From Acidobacteriota bacterium (GTDB taxonomy: Bacteria; Acidobacteriota; Vicinamibacteria; Vicinamibacterales; 2-12-FULL-66-21): 5,249 nt of DNA. Positions 1 through 5,249 of the stretch are shown here, piece after piece. The translations under genes and the position numbers were made by a program. Position 1 is the first letter of the stretch. Each line of letters begins with the position of its first letter. Below the pieces are notes generated by a model. It did not search any database. It saw nothing but the letters and a program-made list of their open reading frames with translations, and was not told the DNA's origin. The DNA lies in the NCBI GenBank assembly GCA_013694635.1, contig JACDCA010000705.1, positions 1 to 5,249 of the forward strand, given 5' to 3'.

Positions 1-66
1 GCCGCATCGTACATGACCGGCTCCACCGTGCAGGTCGACGGTGGTCTCATCCGGAGCATCGTCTGA
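1..66 (+). CDS. C-terminal end of a short-chain dehydrogenase/reductase (SDR), partial
   Basis: The first 21 codons of the window read AASYMTGSTVQVDGGLIRSIV and then TGA. The Y-M-T-G-S-T-V-Q-V-D-G-G stretch is the usual C-terminal signature of classical SDR oxidoreductases (commonly Y-[IM]-T-G-x-x-[IL]-x-V-D-G-G), which close the NAD(P)-dependent Rossmann fold. The 5' part of the gene, including the cofactor-binding and catalytic Tyr-x-x-x-Lys motifs, lies outside the window, so substrate and cofactor cannot be named. The stop codon overlaps the next start by one base (TGATG), which suggests translational coupling and a shared transcript with the proline dehydrogenase gene. A role in proline or amino-acid metabolism is possible from context only. 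Confidence 0.85.
   Translation, partial: AASYMTGSTVQVDGGLIRSIV
53..56 (+). promoter_or_regulatory. Ribosome binding site of the proline dehydrogenase gene
   Basis: GGAG lies within the last codons of the SDR gene, nine bases before the ATG at 66. It supports this start over the in-frame ATG at 75 (residue 4), and with the TGATG junction it argues for coupled translation. Confidence 0.55.
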
Positions 67-995
67 TGTCGCTGATGCGCAAGGCGCTGCTCGCGGGCTC
101 CACCAACATGTGGCTGCGCGAGCGGGCAACCAAAGCCGCGTTCGTGCGGCGGTCCGTCTCCCGGTTCATGCCGGGCGAGACGATGGACGATGCGTTGAGG
201 GCAGCGGGGGACCTGAAGACCGAGCGGATCACGACCATCCTGACGCGGCTTGGCGAGAACATCACGCGGATCGAAGAGGCGGAAGAAGTCACGCAGCACT
301 ACTTCGAAGTCCTCGACAAGGTGGCGGCGGCGGGTCTCGACGCGCATGTCTCGGTCAAGCCGACTCAGCTCGGGCTCGATCAGGATCTCGATCTGTGCAG
401 GAAGAACCTCGATCGCCTCATCGAACGTACCGAGCAGCGCAACAACTTCCTCTGGATCGACATGGAGAGCTCTCACTATGTCGAGCCCACGCTGGACCTG
501 TTCCGCTACGCGCGGGCGTGTACCCGCAGGGTCGGGATTGCGCTGCAGGCGTACCTGTATCGCACGGAGAAGGACGTCGAGTCACTCGTTGCGCTGGGGT
601 GCGCGATCCGGATCGTGAAGGGGGCGTACCTCGAGCCCCCCGAGGTTGCGTATCCGAAGAAGTCCGATGTGGATGAGAACTTCTTCAAGCTGTGCACGCG
701 GCTGATGCAGCCGGACGCTCTTGCCGCCGGATGTCTTCTGCACATTGCCACGCACGACATGCCGCTCGTCGAGCGGCTGGGCGCATGGATCGCGGAGCAC
801 AAGGTGCCGGCGTCCGCCTATGAGTACGCGATGCTCTACGGGATTCAGCGCGGGCATCAGCAACGCCTCGCCCGGGAAGGAAAGCGCCTGCGCGTGCTCA
901 TCAGCTACGGCGAGTACTGGTTCCCCTGGTACATGCGGCGGCTCGCGGAGCGTCCCGCGAATGTGTGGTTCGTCGTTAGAACGATGTTCGGTTAA
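66..995 (+). CDS. Proline dehydrogenase (monofunctional, FAD-dependent PRODH)
   Basis: This protein of 309 residues should oxidise L-proline to delta-1-pyrroline-5-carboxylate and pass electrons to the respiratory chain through FAD, the first step of proline degradation. The length fits the monofunctional bacterial enzymes (about 300-310 residues), not the long PutA fusions. Visible family blocks are SVKPTQLGL (96-104, Lys98), IDMESS (131-136, Asp132), LQAYLYRT (160-167), IRIVKGAYLEP (181-191), YEYAMLYG (252-259) and YMRRLAERPANV (289-300). Arg291-Arg292 match the arginine pair that holds the proline carboxylate. In the PRODHs I recall, a tyrosine lies 13 residues before that pair (R-[IV]-Y-x-P-Y-G); here the place is Leu278, in RVLISYG. 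No partner pyrroline-5-carboxylate dehydrogenase is in the window. The gene is joined to the upstream SDR by a one-base overlap and converges on the Omp85 gene with overlapping stops. The family call is very secure; the effect of the Leu278 change is unknown. Confidence 0.95.
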   Translation: MSLMRKALLAGSTNMWLRERATKAAFVRRSVSRFMPGETMDDALRAAGDLKTERITTILTRLGENITRIEEAEEVTQHYFEVLDKVAAAGLDAHVSVKPTQLGLDQDLDLCRKNLDRLIERTEQRNNFLWIDMESSHYVEPTLDLFRYARACTRRVGIALQAYLYRTEKDVESLVALGCAIRIVKGAYLEPPEVAYPKKSDVDENFFKLCTRLMQPDALAAGCLLHIATHDMPLVERLGAWIAEHKVPASAYEYAMLYGIQRGHQQRLAREGKRLRVLISYGEYWFPWYMRRLAERPANVWFVVRTMFG

Positions 996-3334
996 AACGC
1001 GAAGCCCGACGAGAGATGCACGCGGGTGCCGCCGCCGTCGAAGCCGTGCGACACGTCCAGGTTCAGTTTGATCACCGACGCGATGAGGAAGAGTCCCGCG
1101 CCTGCTCCGCGACGCCATCGCACATCCGACAGGCTTTCACCGTAGTTCACGACCTTCGCCGCGTCACCGAATACCGTGGCGCCGAGTTTCGCGCCGCTGA
1201 TGACCGACGTGATCGGGATCCGCAGTTCCGCGGACGTCGAGAGTGCCTTGTCGCCGTCGAACGCACCGGTCCGGTATCCGCGGAGTGACGAGCTCCCCCC
1301 GATCAGCAGGCGTTCGTAGATCGGCAGCGGCGCATCGGTCGTCTGGTAGAGCACGCGTCCGGCCAGCACCGGCTGCGCGAAGAGGCGCAGGTAGCCGCGC
1401 GCATCCGCGGTGTAGCGGTTGATCCGGTCGAGGCGATCGACGGTGAGCGCCGTCCAGCCGCCGAGCAGATACACCGCGTTTCCGGGGAAGGCGGGGTTGC
1501 CGCGCGTGTCGAGCGCGGCGTCGGCGCCGATCGTCCACACCTTGTCCCTCAGGTCCGCGAACCGGACGTCCGCGTGGCTCGCTTCGATGCCGGCGTGGAA
1601 CACCTGCTTGAAGTTCCGCTCCGCGCGTCCGCGAAATTCGACGCGCCGATCGTCGATCTCGAAGCGCGGGTTCTCGCGCTGGTAGATGGCCGCGCTCGAG
1701 AACAGCCGCGTCACCGGCCCGCGCGTAAACGTCCGTTCGAGCTCGAGCGCGGCGCGCCGCGTGCCGCCCCACGTGAGCGGCACCGATAGCCGCTCGTCCA
1801 GGCCGAACAGGTCTTTCGTGCTGAAGCGTGCGCCGTAGGTGAGGCCGTAGCCGTCCGCGTAGGACAGGATCGGCAGGAACATGAGCCGCGTGGTGAACCA
1901 GCGCGACATCTTCTTCTCCGGAATGCCGGTCGTCGGCGAGGCCGTGACCGTCGCTTTCTCGTGGACGACGAGGACGATGGCGACGTCGGAGGGATCCGTC
2001 AGGGAGCGATAGCGCTTGCGGACCTCGACCGTCTCGAACCAGCCGCTGTCTTTCAGCCGCCGCGCGATGGCGTCCACGCCGTCGGCGGCGACCGTCGTCC
2101 CCACCGCGATACCGGCGATCTTCAGGACCTCGACGTCGGCGATCGCGGCATTCCCATGGACCCGTATTTCGCGGACGACTTCGGCGTCGAGGGGGACAGC
2201 CACCTTTTCCTGCGGAAAAAAGGTGGCTGTCCCCATTTCTGCATCGTCCACGAAGGGACCTGAAATGACTCTTTGGGCCATTTCCAAACCGCGGACAGCC
2301 ACGTATTCGTCCGGGACAGGCTGAAAAAAGGTGGCTGTCCCCTTTATCCGGATCTTCGATTTCACGTCGGCTTCGCGGTAATCGGCGAAGGTGCGGTCGT
2401 AGTGCGCGTCGAAGGAGCCGCTGGCGAGCGAAATGCCCGCGCGGATGGTGATGTCGCGCGGCAGCCACACTCCCGCAAAGGGCTGGAACATCGTCATGGA
2501 CGCACGCATGTCGTCCACTCGCACGAGCCAGGCGCCGGGCAGGAAGTCGAGCCACACGTTGTCGAACGTGTACTTGACGATCTGGTGCGTGGAGGGATCC
2601 ACCCACAGGGTCACCAGCGCGGTCTTGTTCATCTTGCGCTCGATGTCCTGTTCGAGCTCACGTTCGCGGCGTCCGTCCGCCCTCTTCTTCTCCTTCTTCA
2701 ACGTCCGCGGCGTCTTCTCATCGTCCGTCCCACCGAAGAGACGCGTCGGGTAGTACTCGATCTTCAGGACGTCCTGCCCCTCGAGCTTCTCGCGTCCGGC
2801 CAGGTAGTAGTTGCCCGGCTCGAACTTGAACTCCATGAAATACGCCTCCGACACGAAGCGTGGTTCGTCGCTGGGGACGACGCTGGCGGTAATCCCTCCG
2901 GAGCCGATCGAAATCTCTCTTTTCTTCTGTTCTTTTTGTTTCTCCTGCTCGTGCTTTTTCCGTCGTTCCTGACGAGAGCGCTCACGGCTGATCCAGTTCT
3001 TCTCGTAGGCGTCGCGCGCCTCTTCGCCGACGCCGACCCCTTCGAAGCGCACGGGACTGCGCACGTGCATGCCGTCACGCACGTACCACGTGTATTCGCG
3101 TCTGGTTCGATGCAGCCGCGTGCGCGCGGGACCGAGGATCTCGAACGTCTCGACCTCGTCCAGGATGTAGTCGTTGAGAACCTTCCGGTTCACGTCGCGC
3201 CTCGCCAGCGCCTTCTCCATGAAGGCATCGAGATCGGTCGACGGCGCCTTCGTTTCCGGATCTTGAGCGGACAGGGGGGTGCAGAGACAAAGCGCGAGAG
3301 CAGCGGCGCTCGCGGCTGAGGATCGCAGGAACAC
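992..3334 (-). CDS. Secreted LolA-like/POTRA/Omp85-family outer-membrane protein
   Basis: The protein has 780 residues from the chosen GTG. Residues 1-23 are a Sec signal peptide (MFLRSS, an Ala/Leu core, then LSA before QDPE). Residues 35-120 form an unrecognised region, followed by a Lys/Glu/Arg-rich stretch (111-140). Residues about 160-330 look like a LolA-type fold (NYYLAGREKLEGQDVLKIEYY; VTLWVDPSTHQIVKYTF), interrupted by a second charged stretch (205-237). Residues 331-382 are a linker containing translated palindromic repeats. One POTRA domain spans about 386-460 (VVREIRVHGNAAI... DSGWFETVEV). The rest is an Omp85 barrel with DTRGNPAFPGNAV (609-621), the loop-6 lid motif GGSSSLRGYRTG (679-690) and a terminal aromatic residue (SSGFAF). 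BamA itself normally carries five POTRA domains, so this is a single-POTRA relative; a role in inserting or exporting envelope components is inference. The GTG was chosen over another in-frame GTG at 3427 because a signal peptide and a Shine-Dalgarno lie exactly there. The stop interlocks with that of the proline dehydrogenase. Confidence 0.88.
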   Translation of the reverse strand: MFLRSSAASAAALALCLCTPLSAQDPETKAPSTDLDAFMEKALARRDVNRKVLNDYILDEVETFEILGPARTRLHRTRREYTWYVRDGMHVRSPVRFEGVGVGEEARDAYEKNWISRERSRQERRKKHEQEKQKEQKKREISIGSGGITASVVPSDEPRFVSEAYFMEFKFEPGNYYLAGREKLEGQDVLKIEYYPTRLFGGTDDEKTPRTLKKEKKRADGRRERELEQDIERKMNKTALVTLWVDPSTHQIVKYTFDNVWLDFLPGAWLVRVDDMRASMTMFQPFAGVWLPRDITIRAGISLASGSFDAHYDRTFADYREADVKSKIRIKGTATFFQPVPDEYVAVRGLEMAQRVISGPFVDDAEMGTATFFPQEKVAVPLDAEVVREIRVHGNAAIADVEVLKIAGIAVGTTVAADGVDAIARRLKDSGWFETVEVRKRYRSLTDPSDVAIVLVVHEKATVTASPTTGIPEKKMSRWFTTRLMFLPILSYADGYGLTYGARFSTKDLFGLDERLSVPLTWGGTRRAALELERTFTRGPVTRLFSSAAIYQRENPRFEIDDRRVEFRGRAERNFKQVFHAGIEASHADVRFADLRDKVWTIGADAALDTRGNPAFPGNAVYLLGGWTALTVDRLDRINRYTADARGYLRLFAQPVLAGRVLYQTTDAPLPIYERLLIGGSSSLRGYRTGAFDGDKALSTSAELRIPITSVISGAKLGATVFGDAAKVVNYGESLSDVRWRRGAGAGLFLIASVIKLNLDVSHGFDGGGTRVHLSSGFAF
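2192..2234. repeat. REP/MITE-like palindrome inside the Omp85 gene
   Basis: The left arm GGGGACAGCCACC-TTTT-CC (2192-2210) and right arm GG-AAAAAA-GGTGGCTGTCCCC (2214-2234) flank a three-base TGC loop. The outer 13 base pairs match perfectly; the inner run differs only in length (four T against six A). In the host gene's frame it is translated as M-G-T-A-T-F-F-P-Q-E-K-V-A-V-P (residues 367-381). The shape recalls REP elements mobilised by RAYT-type transposases, but no transposase gene is present here. The repeat structure is directly visible; the mobile origin is inferred. Confidence 0.85.
2293..2342. repeat. Second, imperfect palindrome with a further copy of the repeat arm
   Basis: G-AAAAAA-GGTGGCTGTCCCC at 2323-2342 is identical over 20 bases to 2215-2234 and lies in the same orientation, exactly 108 bases away. 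Its end GTGGCTGTCC (2331-2340) pairs with GGACAGCCAC at 2293-2302, giving a ten-base-pair stem with a 28-base loop. An alternative inner stem pairs GGGACAG (2313-2319) with CTGTCCC (2335-2341). In the Omp85 frame the arm reads G-T-A-T-F-F (332-337), the same peptide as in the first palindrome. The partner arm encodes plausible native protein (YVAVRG), so it may be a decayed repeat or a coincidence. Confidence 0.65.
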
Positions 3335-3336
3335 GT

Positions 3337-3350
3337 GACCTCCGGAGGTC
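3337..3350 (-). promoter_or_regulatory. Shine-Dalgarno of the Omp85 gene within a perfect 14-base palindrome
   Basis: On the minus strand GGAGGT ends three bases before the GTG at 3334. This decides the start in favour of a protein that opens with a signal peptide. The ribosome site is half of the perfect palindrome GACCTCCGGAGGTC, and the adjoining CACGTG (3332-3337) is palindromic too. The gap to the start is slightly short. Confidence 0.6.
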
Positions 3351-3372
3351 TTCTCAGGGGCTGGCAGTAGTA

Positions 3373-3400
3373 GTTTACGGCGGGGATCCGCCAAGGTTCC
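3373..3400 (-). promoter_or_regulatory. Possible ECF-sigma promoter of the Omp85 gene
   Basis: Read on the minus strand, GGAACC (3400-3395) is followed after 16 bases by GTAAAC (3378-3373). This resembles the extracytoplasmic-function sigma pattern (GGAACTT, spacer of about 16, GTC-like -10) that often drives outer-membrane assembly genes. Transcription would start near 3366, leaving a leader of about 30 bases before the GTG at 3334 and lying downstream of the alternative GTG at 3427. The spacer contains the inverted repeat GGCGG-GGAT-CCGCC (3379-3392), a possible operator or chance GC symmetry. Confidence 0.4.
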
Positions 3401-3559
3401 CAATTTTGAACGAGCATATCCCTTCACTTGCCCTTGCCGAATCCGGCATGGTGGGGGCGGTAAGCGGTTTCCTCAGCCAGGCAGTGACATCAGGATTCAT
3501 CCCGTCGTTCGTACCTGTGACAAGAGTGTGCTGCCCGCAGCCATCGCGTTGAAGGGCGA

Positions 3560-3565
3560 TACAAT
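3560..3565 (+). promoter_or_regulatory. Possible -10 element for the VWA gene
   Basis: TACAAT matches five of six bases of the housekeeping -10 consensus and lies 29 bases before the TTG start. No good -35 hexamer is visible 16-18 bases upstream (the bases there read about GCAGCC), so this is a weak call. Confidence 0.3.
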
Positions 3566-3585
3566 TCGGAGATATCGGGTGGCCC

Positions 3586-3591
3586 GGAGAT
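3586..3591 (+). promoter_or_regulatory. Ribosome binding site supporting the TTG start of the VWA gene
   Basis: GGAGAT lies three bases (five from GGAG) before TTG at 3595. The reading frame has a TGA at 3550-3552 and no ATG or GTG between that stop and the first membrane helix, so this site decides the rare TTG start. Confidence 0.55.
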
Positions 3592-3594
3592 CCC

Positions 3595-5249
3595 TTGCTC
3601 GAATCGCTGTTCCGATTCTTCTTCGAATATCGGCCGGTCGTCTTTCGGCAGGGAGAGTTCCGACTCTCTCCAGGTCCCGGCGCCTACGTCGCGCTGGGTC
3701 TGGCGGCCTTCGCCGTCGTCCTTGCCGTTCTGAGCCACAGGCGAGCGCTGCGTAACACCCGTCCGGCGCCAGCAACGGGGTTCTCCCGCGCGGTCCCTTT
3801 GGGTCTGCTCTCGATCCGCATTGCGCTCATCGCGGTCCTCGCCTTCTGCCTGTTCCGTCCTGTTCTCATCGTCAAGGCCGCGGTGCCGCAGCAGAACTTC
3901 CTTGCGGTGCTCATCGACGATTCCCGCAGTATGCAGATTGCAGACTCGGACGAAGGGCAAACGCGCGGCGAGTATGCGAAGCAGCAGTTCGGCGACCGGA
4001 CGACGGCGATGCTGAAGCGGCTCTCCGACAAGTTCGTCGTCCGCACCTTCCGCTTCTCATCGTCGGCCGCACGACTCGGCTCGCCGAATGAACTGACGTT
4101 CGGAGGCGTGGAGACGAAACTTGGCGCTGCGCTCGAGGGGGCGCGTCAGGAGCTCGCGGGGCTGCCCCTCGCCGGCATGGTGCTGGTCTCCGATGGCGCC
4201 GACACCACCGACGCGGCGCTCAGCGAAGCCGTTCTCTCACTGAAGGCAGCGGCGCTCCCCGTGTTCACGGTGGGCGTCGGCCAGGATCGTCTGACGCGCG
4301 ACATCCAGATCGACCGCGTGTCGACGCCCCGGCAGGCATTGAAGGGGACGTCGCTGCTCATCGACGCGGTCATCAAGCAGACAGGCTACGCCGGCGAGAC
4401 GGTCACGCTGGACGTCGAAGACGCCGGACGGATCGTTGGTACGCAGCAGCTGAAGCTTCCGGCGGACGGGGAGCCGGCCTCGGTCCGCGTTCGCGTGATG
4501 GCGGCCGACGCCGGTCCGCGCGTGCTGAAGTTCCGCATCTCTCCGCAGCGGGACGAGGTCATTGCGCAGAACAACGCGCGGGAGTCGCTGGTCGACGTGC
4601 TCGATCGCCCCGAGCGGATCCTGTATTTCGAAGGGCAGCCGCGCTTCGAGATGAAGTTCATCCGCCAGGCGATCAAGGAGGACAAGAACCTGCAGCTCGT
4701 CACACTGCTGCGGACCGCGGAGAGCAAGTATCTGCGCCTCGGCGTCGACGATGCGGAGCATCTTGCCGGGGGATTCCCGAAAACCCGCGAAGAGCTATTC
4801 GCCTACCGCGGGTTGGTGCTCGGCAGCATCGAGGCGTCCGCTTTCACGGGTGACCAGCTGCGGATGATCGCGGAGTTCGTGGAGAAGCGCGGTGGTGGAC
4901 TGCTGCTTCTCGGCGGGTCCGGCTCTTTCAGCGAAGGGGGCTATGCCGGAACGCCGGTTGCCGATGTGCTGCCGGTGGTTCTGGAACGCGTCGTCCGCGC
5001 CGCGAACGGCCCGTCGGTTTCGATACCGCTCGTGATTCGTCCGACGCGCGCGGGTGAAGGGCACGCGGTCACCCAGATCGCGGCGAACGAAGCCGCGTCG
5101 TCCGCCCGGTGGCCCGAGCTGCCCGCGGTGACGACCGTGAACCCGATACGTGCGGTGAAGCCAGGCGCGACGGTGCTGCTCAGCGGCGTCAACGGACAGC
5201 GACGGGACCACGTCGTCCTCGCGTCGCAGCGTTACGGACGCGGCAAGGC
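3595..5249 (+). CDS. Membrane-anchored VWA-domain protein with glutamine-amidotransferase-like region, partial at the 3' end
   Basis: From the TTG start 551 codons are visible and the frame runs off the window. Two hydrophobic helices (about 29-46, GAYVALGLAAFAVVLAVLSH; about 69-87, LGLLSIRIALIAVLAFCLF) precede a von Willebrand factor A domain. Its metal-binding MIDAS site looks complete: D108-x-S110-x-S112 in VLIDDSRSM, T174 in VETKLG, and D200-G in LVSDGADTTD. A beta-rich spacer (about 220-335) leads to a region (about 342 onward: RILYFEGQPRFEMKFIRQAI, FVEKRGGGLLLLGGSGSFSEGGY at 434-449) typical of the amidotransferase-like fold found at the end of large bacterial VWA membrane proteins. No cysteine occurs after residue 85, so classical glutaminase chemistry is unlikely in the visible part. 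Such proteins often sit beside MoxR ATPase and DUF58 genes, which may lie to the right. The exact function is unknown. The gene is transcribed away from the Omp85 gene. Confidence 0.88.
   Translation, partial: MLESLFRFFFEYRPVVFRQGEFRLSPGPGAYVALGLAAFAVVLAVLSHRRALRNTRPAPATGFSRAVPLGLLSIRIALIAVLAFCLFRPVLIVKAAVPQQNFLAVLIDDSRSMQIADSDEGQTRGEYAKQQFGDRTTAMLKRLSDKFVVRTFRFSSSAARLGSPNELTFGGVETKLGAALEGARQELAGLPLAGMVLVSDGADTTDAALSEAVLSLKAAALPVFTVGVGQDRLTRDIQIDRVSTPRQALKGTSLLIDAVIKQTGYAGETVTLDVEDAGRIVGTQQLKLPADGEPASVRVRVMAADAGPRVLKFRISPQRDEVIAQNNARESLVDVLDRPERILYFEGQPRFEMKFIRQAIKEDKNLQLVTLLRTAESKYLRLGVDDAEHLAGGFPKTREELFAYRGLVLGSIEASAFTGDQLRMIAEFVEKRGGGLLLLGGSGSFSEGGYAGTPVADVLPVVLERVVRAANGPSVSIPLVIRPTRAGEGHAVTQIAANEAASSARWPELPAVTTVNPIRAVKPGATVLLSGVNGQRRDHVVLASQRYGRGK

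Larger units (their letters stand above)
3335..3594. other. Divergent intergenic region
   Basis: About 260 bases separate the leftward Omp85 gene from the rightward VWA gene. It holds a possible ECF-type promoter and a palindromic Shine-Dalgarno for the leftward gene, and a TACAAT element with a Shine-Dalgarno for the rightward gene. The stretch between about 3401 and 3555 shows no convincing gene, RNA or terminator; a 34-codon frame there is discussed among the rejected items. Confidence 0.7.

Noticed and set aside
2192..2234. The strong palindrome as a Rho-independent terminator
   Set aside because: It lies in the middle of an open reading frame that continues through a POTRA domain and a complete barrel, and the T/A runs are inside the stem next to the loop, not after it.
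1164..2606. 480-codon open frame on the minus strand in another frame of the Omp85 gene
   Set aside because: The product is Arg/Pro/His-rich, as expected for an off-frame reading of GC-rich DNA, and shows no family motif.
2273..3319. Long open frame of 348 codons on the plus strand, antisense to the Omp85 gene
   Set aside because: It has no domain resemblance and its composition is that of a shadow of the GC-rich Omp85 gene, whose own frame shows signal peptide, POTRA and barrel motifs.
3379..3383. Lipoprotein signal (LALC, residues 13-16) in the Omp85 N-terminus
   Set aside because: The residue before the cysteine is leucine, which does not fit a lipobox; LSA before QDPE is a good signal peptidase I site.
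3379..3392. GGCGG-GGAT-CCGCC as a terminator
   Set aside because: The stem is only five base pairs with no T-run on either side, and it lies in a promoter region between divergent genes.
3335..3427. N-terminal extension of the Omp85 protein to the GTG at 3427
   Set aside because: It would put 31 polar residues before a clear signal peptide and would start upstream of the proposed promoter. The GTG at 3334 has the better ribosome site.
3448..3552. 34-codon frame (ATG to TGA) in the same frame as, and just upstream of, the VWA gene
   Set aside because: There is no convincing Shine-Dalgarno and no recognisable peptide, and it ends before the TACAAT element proposed for the VWA gene. Chance is the simpler explanation.
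4237..4761. Antisense open frame opposite the VWA gene
   Set aside because: The plus-strand frame here encodes clear VWA and spacer motifs; the antisense product shows none.

Overview
The window is GC-rich coding DNA with short intergenic gaps and Gram-negative envelope proteins (an Omp85-type outer-membrane barrel with a Sec signal peptide). Three things resemble Acidobacteriota, perhaps the Vicinamibacteria: the charged N-terminal region of the Omp85 protein, a VWA protein that ends in an amidotransferase-like fold, and short GGGGACAGCCACC-type palindromes. This placement is an inference from family resemblance, not a proof.

Layout. Positions 1-66 hold the last 21 codons of a short-chain dehydrogenase/reductase (SDR). 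Its TGA shares one base with the ATG of a monofunctional proline dehydrogenase (66-995, +), so the two look co-transcribed. A long gene on the opposite strand (992-3334, -) converges on it, and the two TAA stops interlock in one TTAA. That gene encodes a 780-residue secreted outer-membrane protein: signal peptide, an acidobacterial-type N-terminal region with a LolA-like part, one POTRA domain, and a C-terminal Omp85 barrel. A divergent intergenic region (3335-3594) separates it from a rightward gene (3595 to beyond 5249) that starts on TTG. This last gene encodes a two-helix membrane-anchored VWA protein with an intact MIDAS site, followed by a glutamine-amidotransferase-like region that lacks cysteine.

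The most striking feature lies inside the Omp85 gene. Between the LolA-like region and the POTRA domain, at 2192-2342, three arms of a REP/MITE-like palindromic repeat sit in the reading frame. They are a near-perfect 43-base hairpin and a further 20-base copy, and they are translated as GTATFF / KVAVP peptides. The repeat core has no stop codon in any of the six frames. This resembles the in-frame palindromic elements known from Rickettsia and may be an equivalent in this lineage.

The genes form two functional themes: proline catabolism (SDR plus proline dehydrogenase) on the left, and cell-envelope functions on the right, with two divergently transcribed envelope genes. No tRNA, rRNA, CRISPR array or transposase gene was seen.
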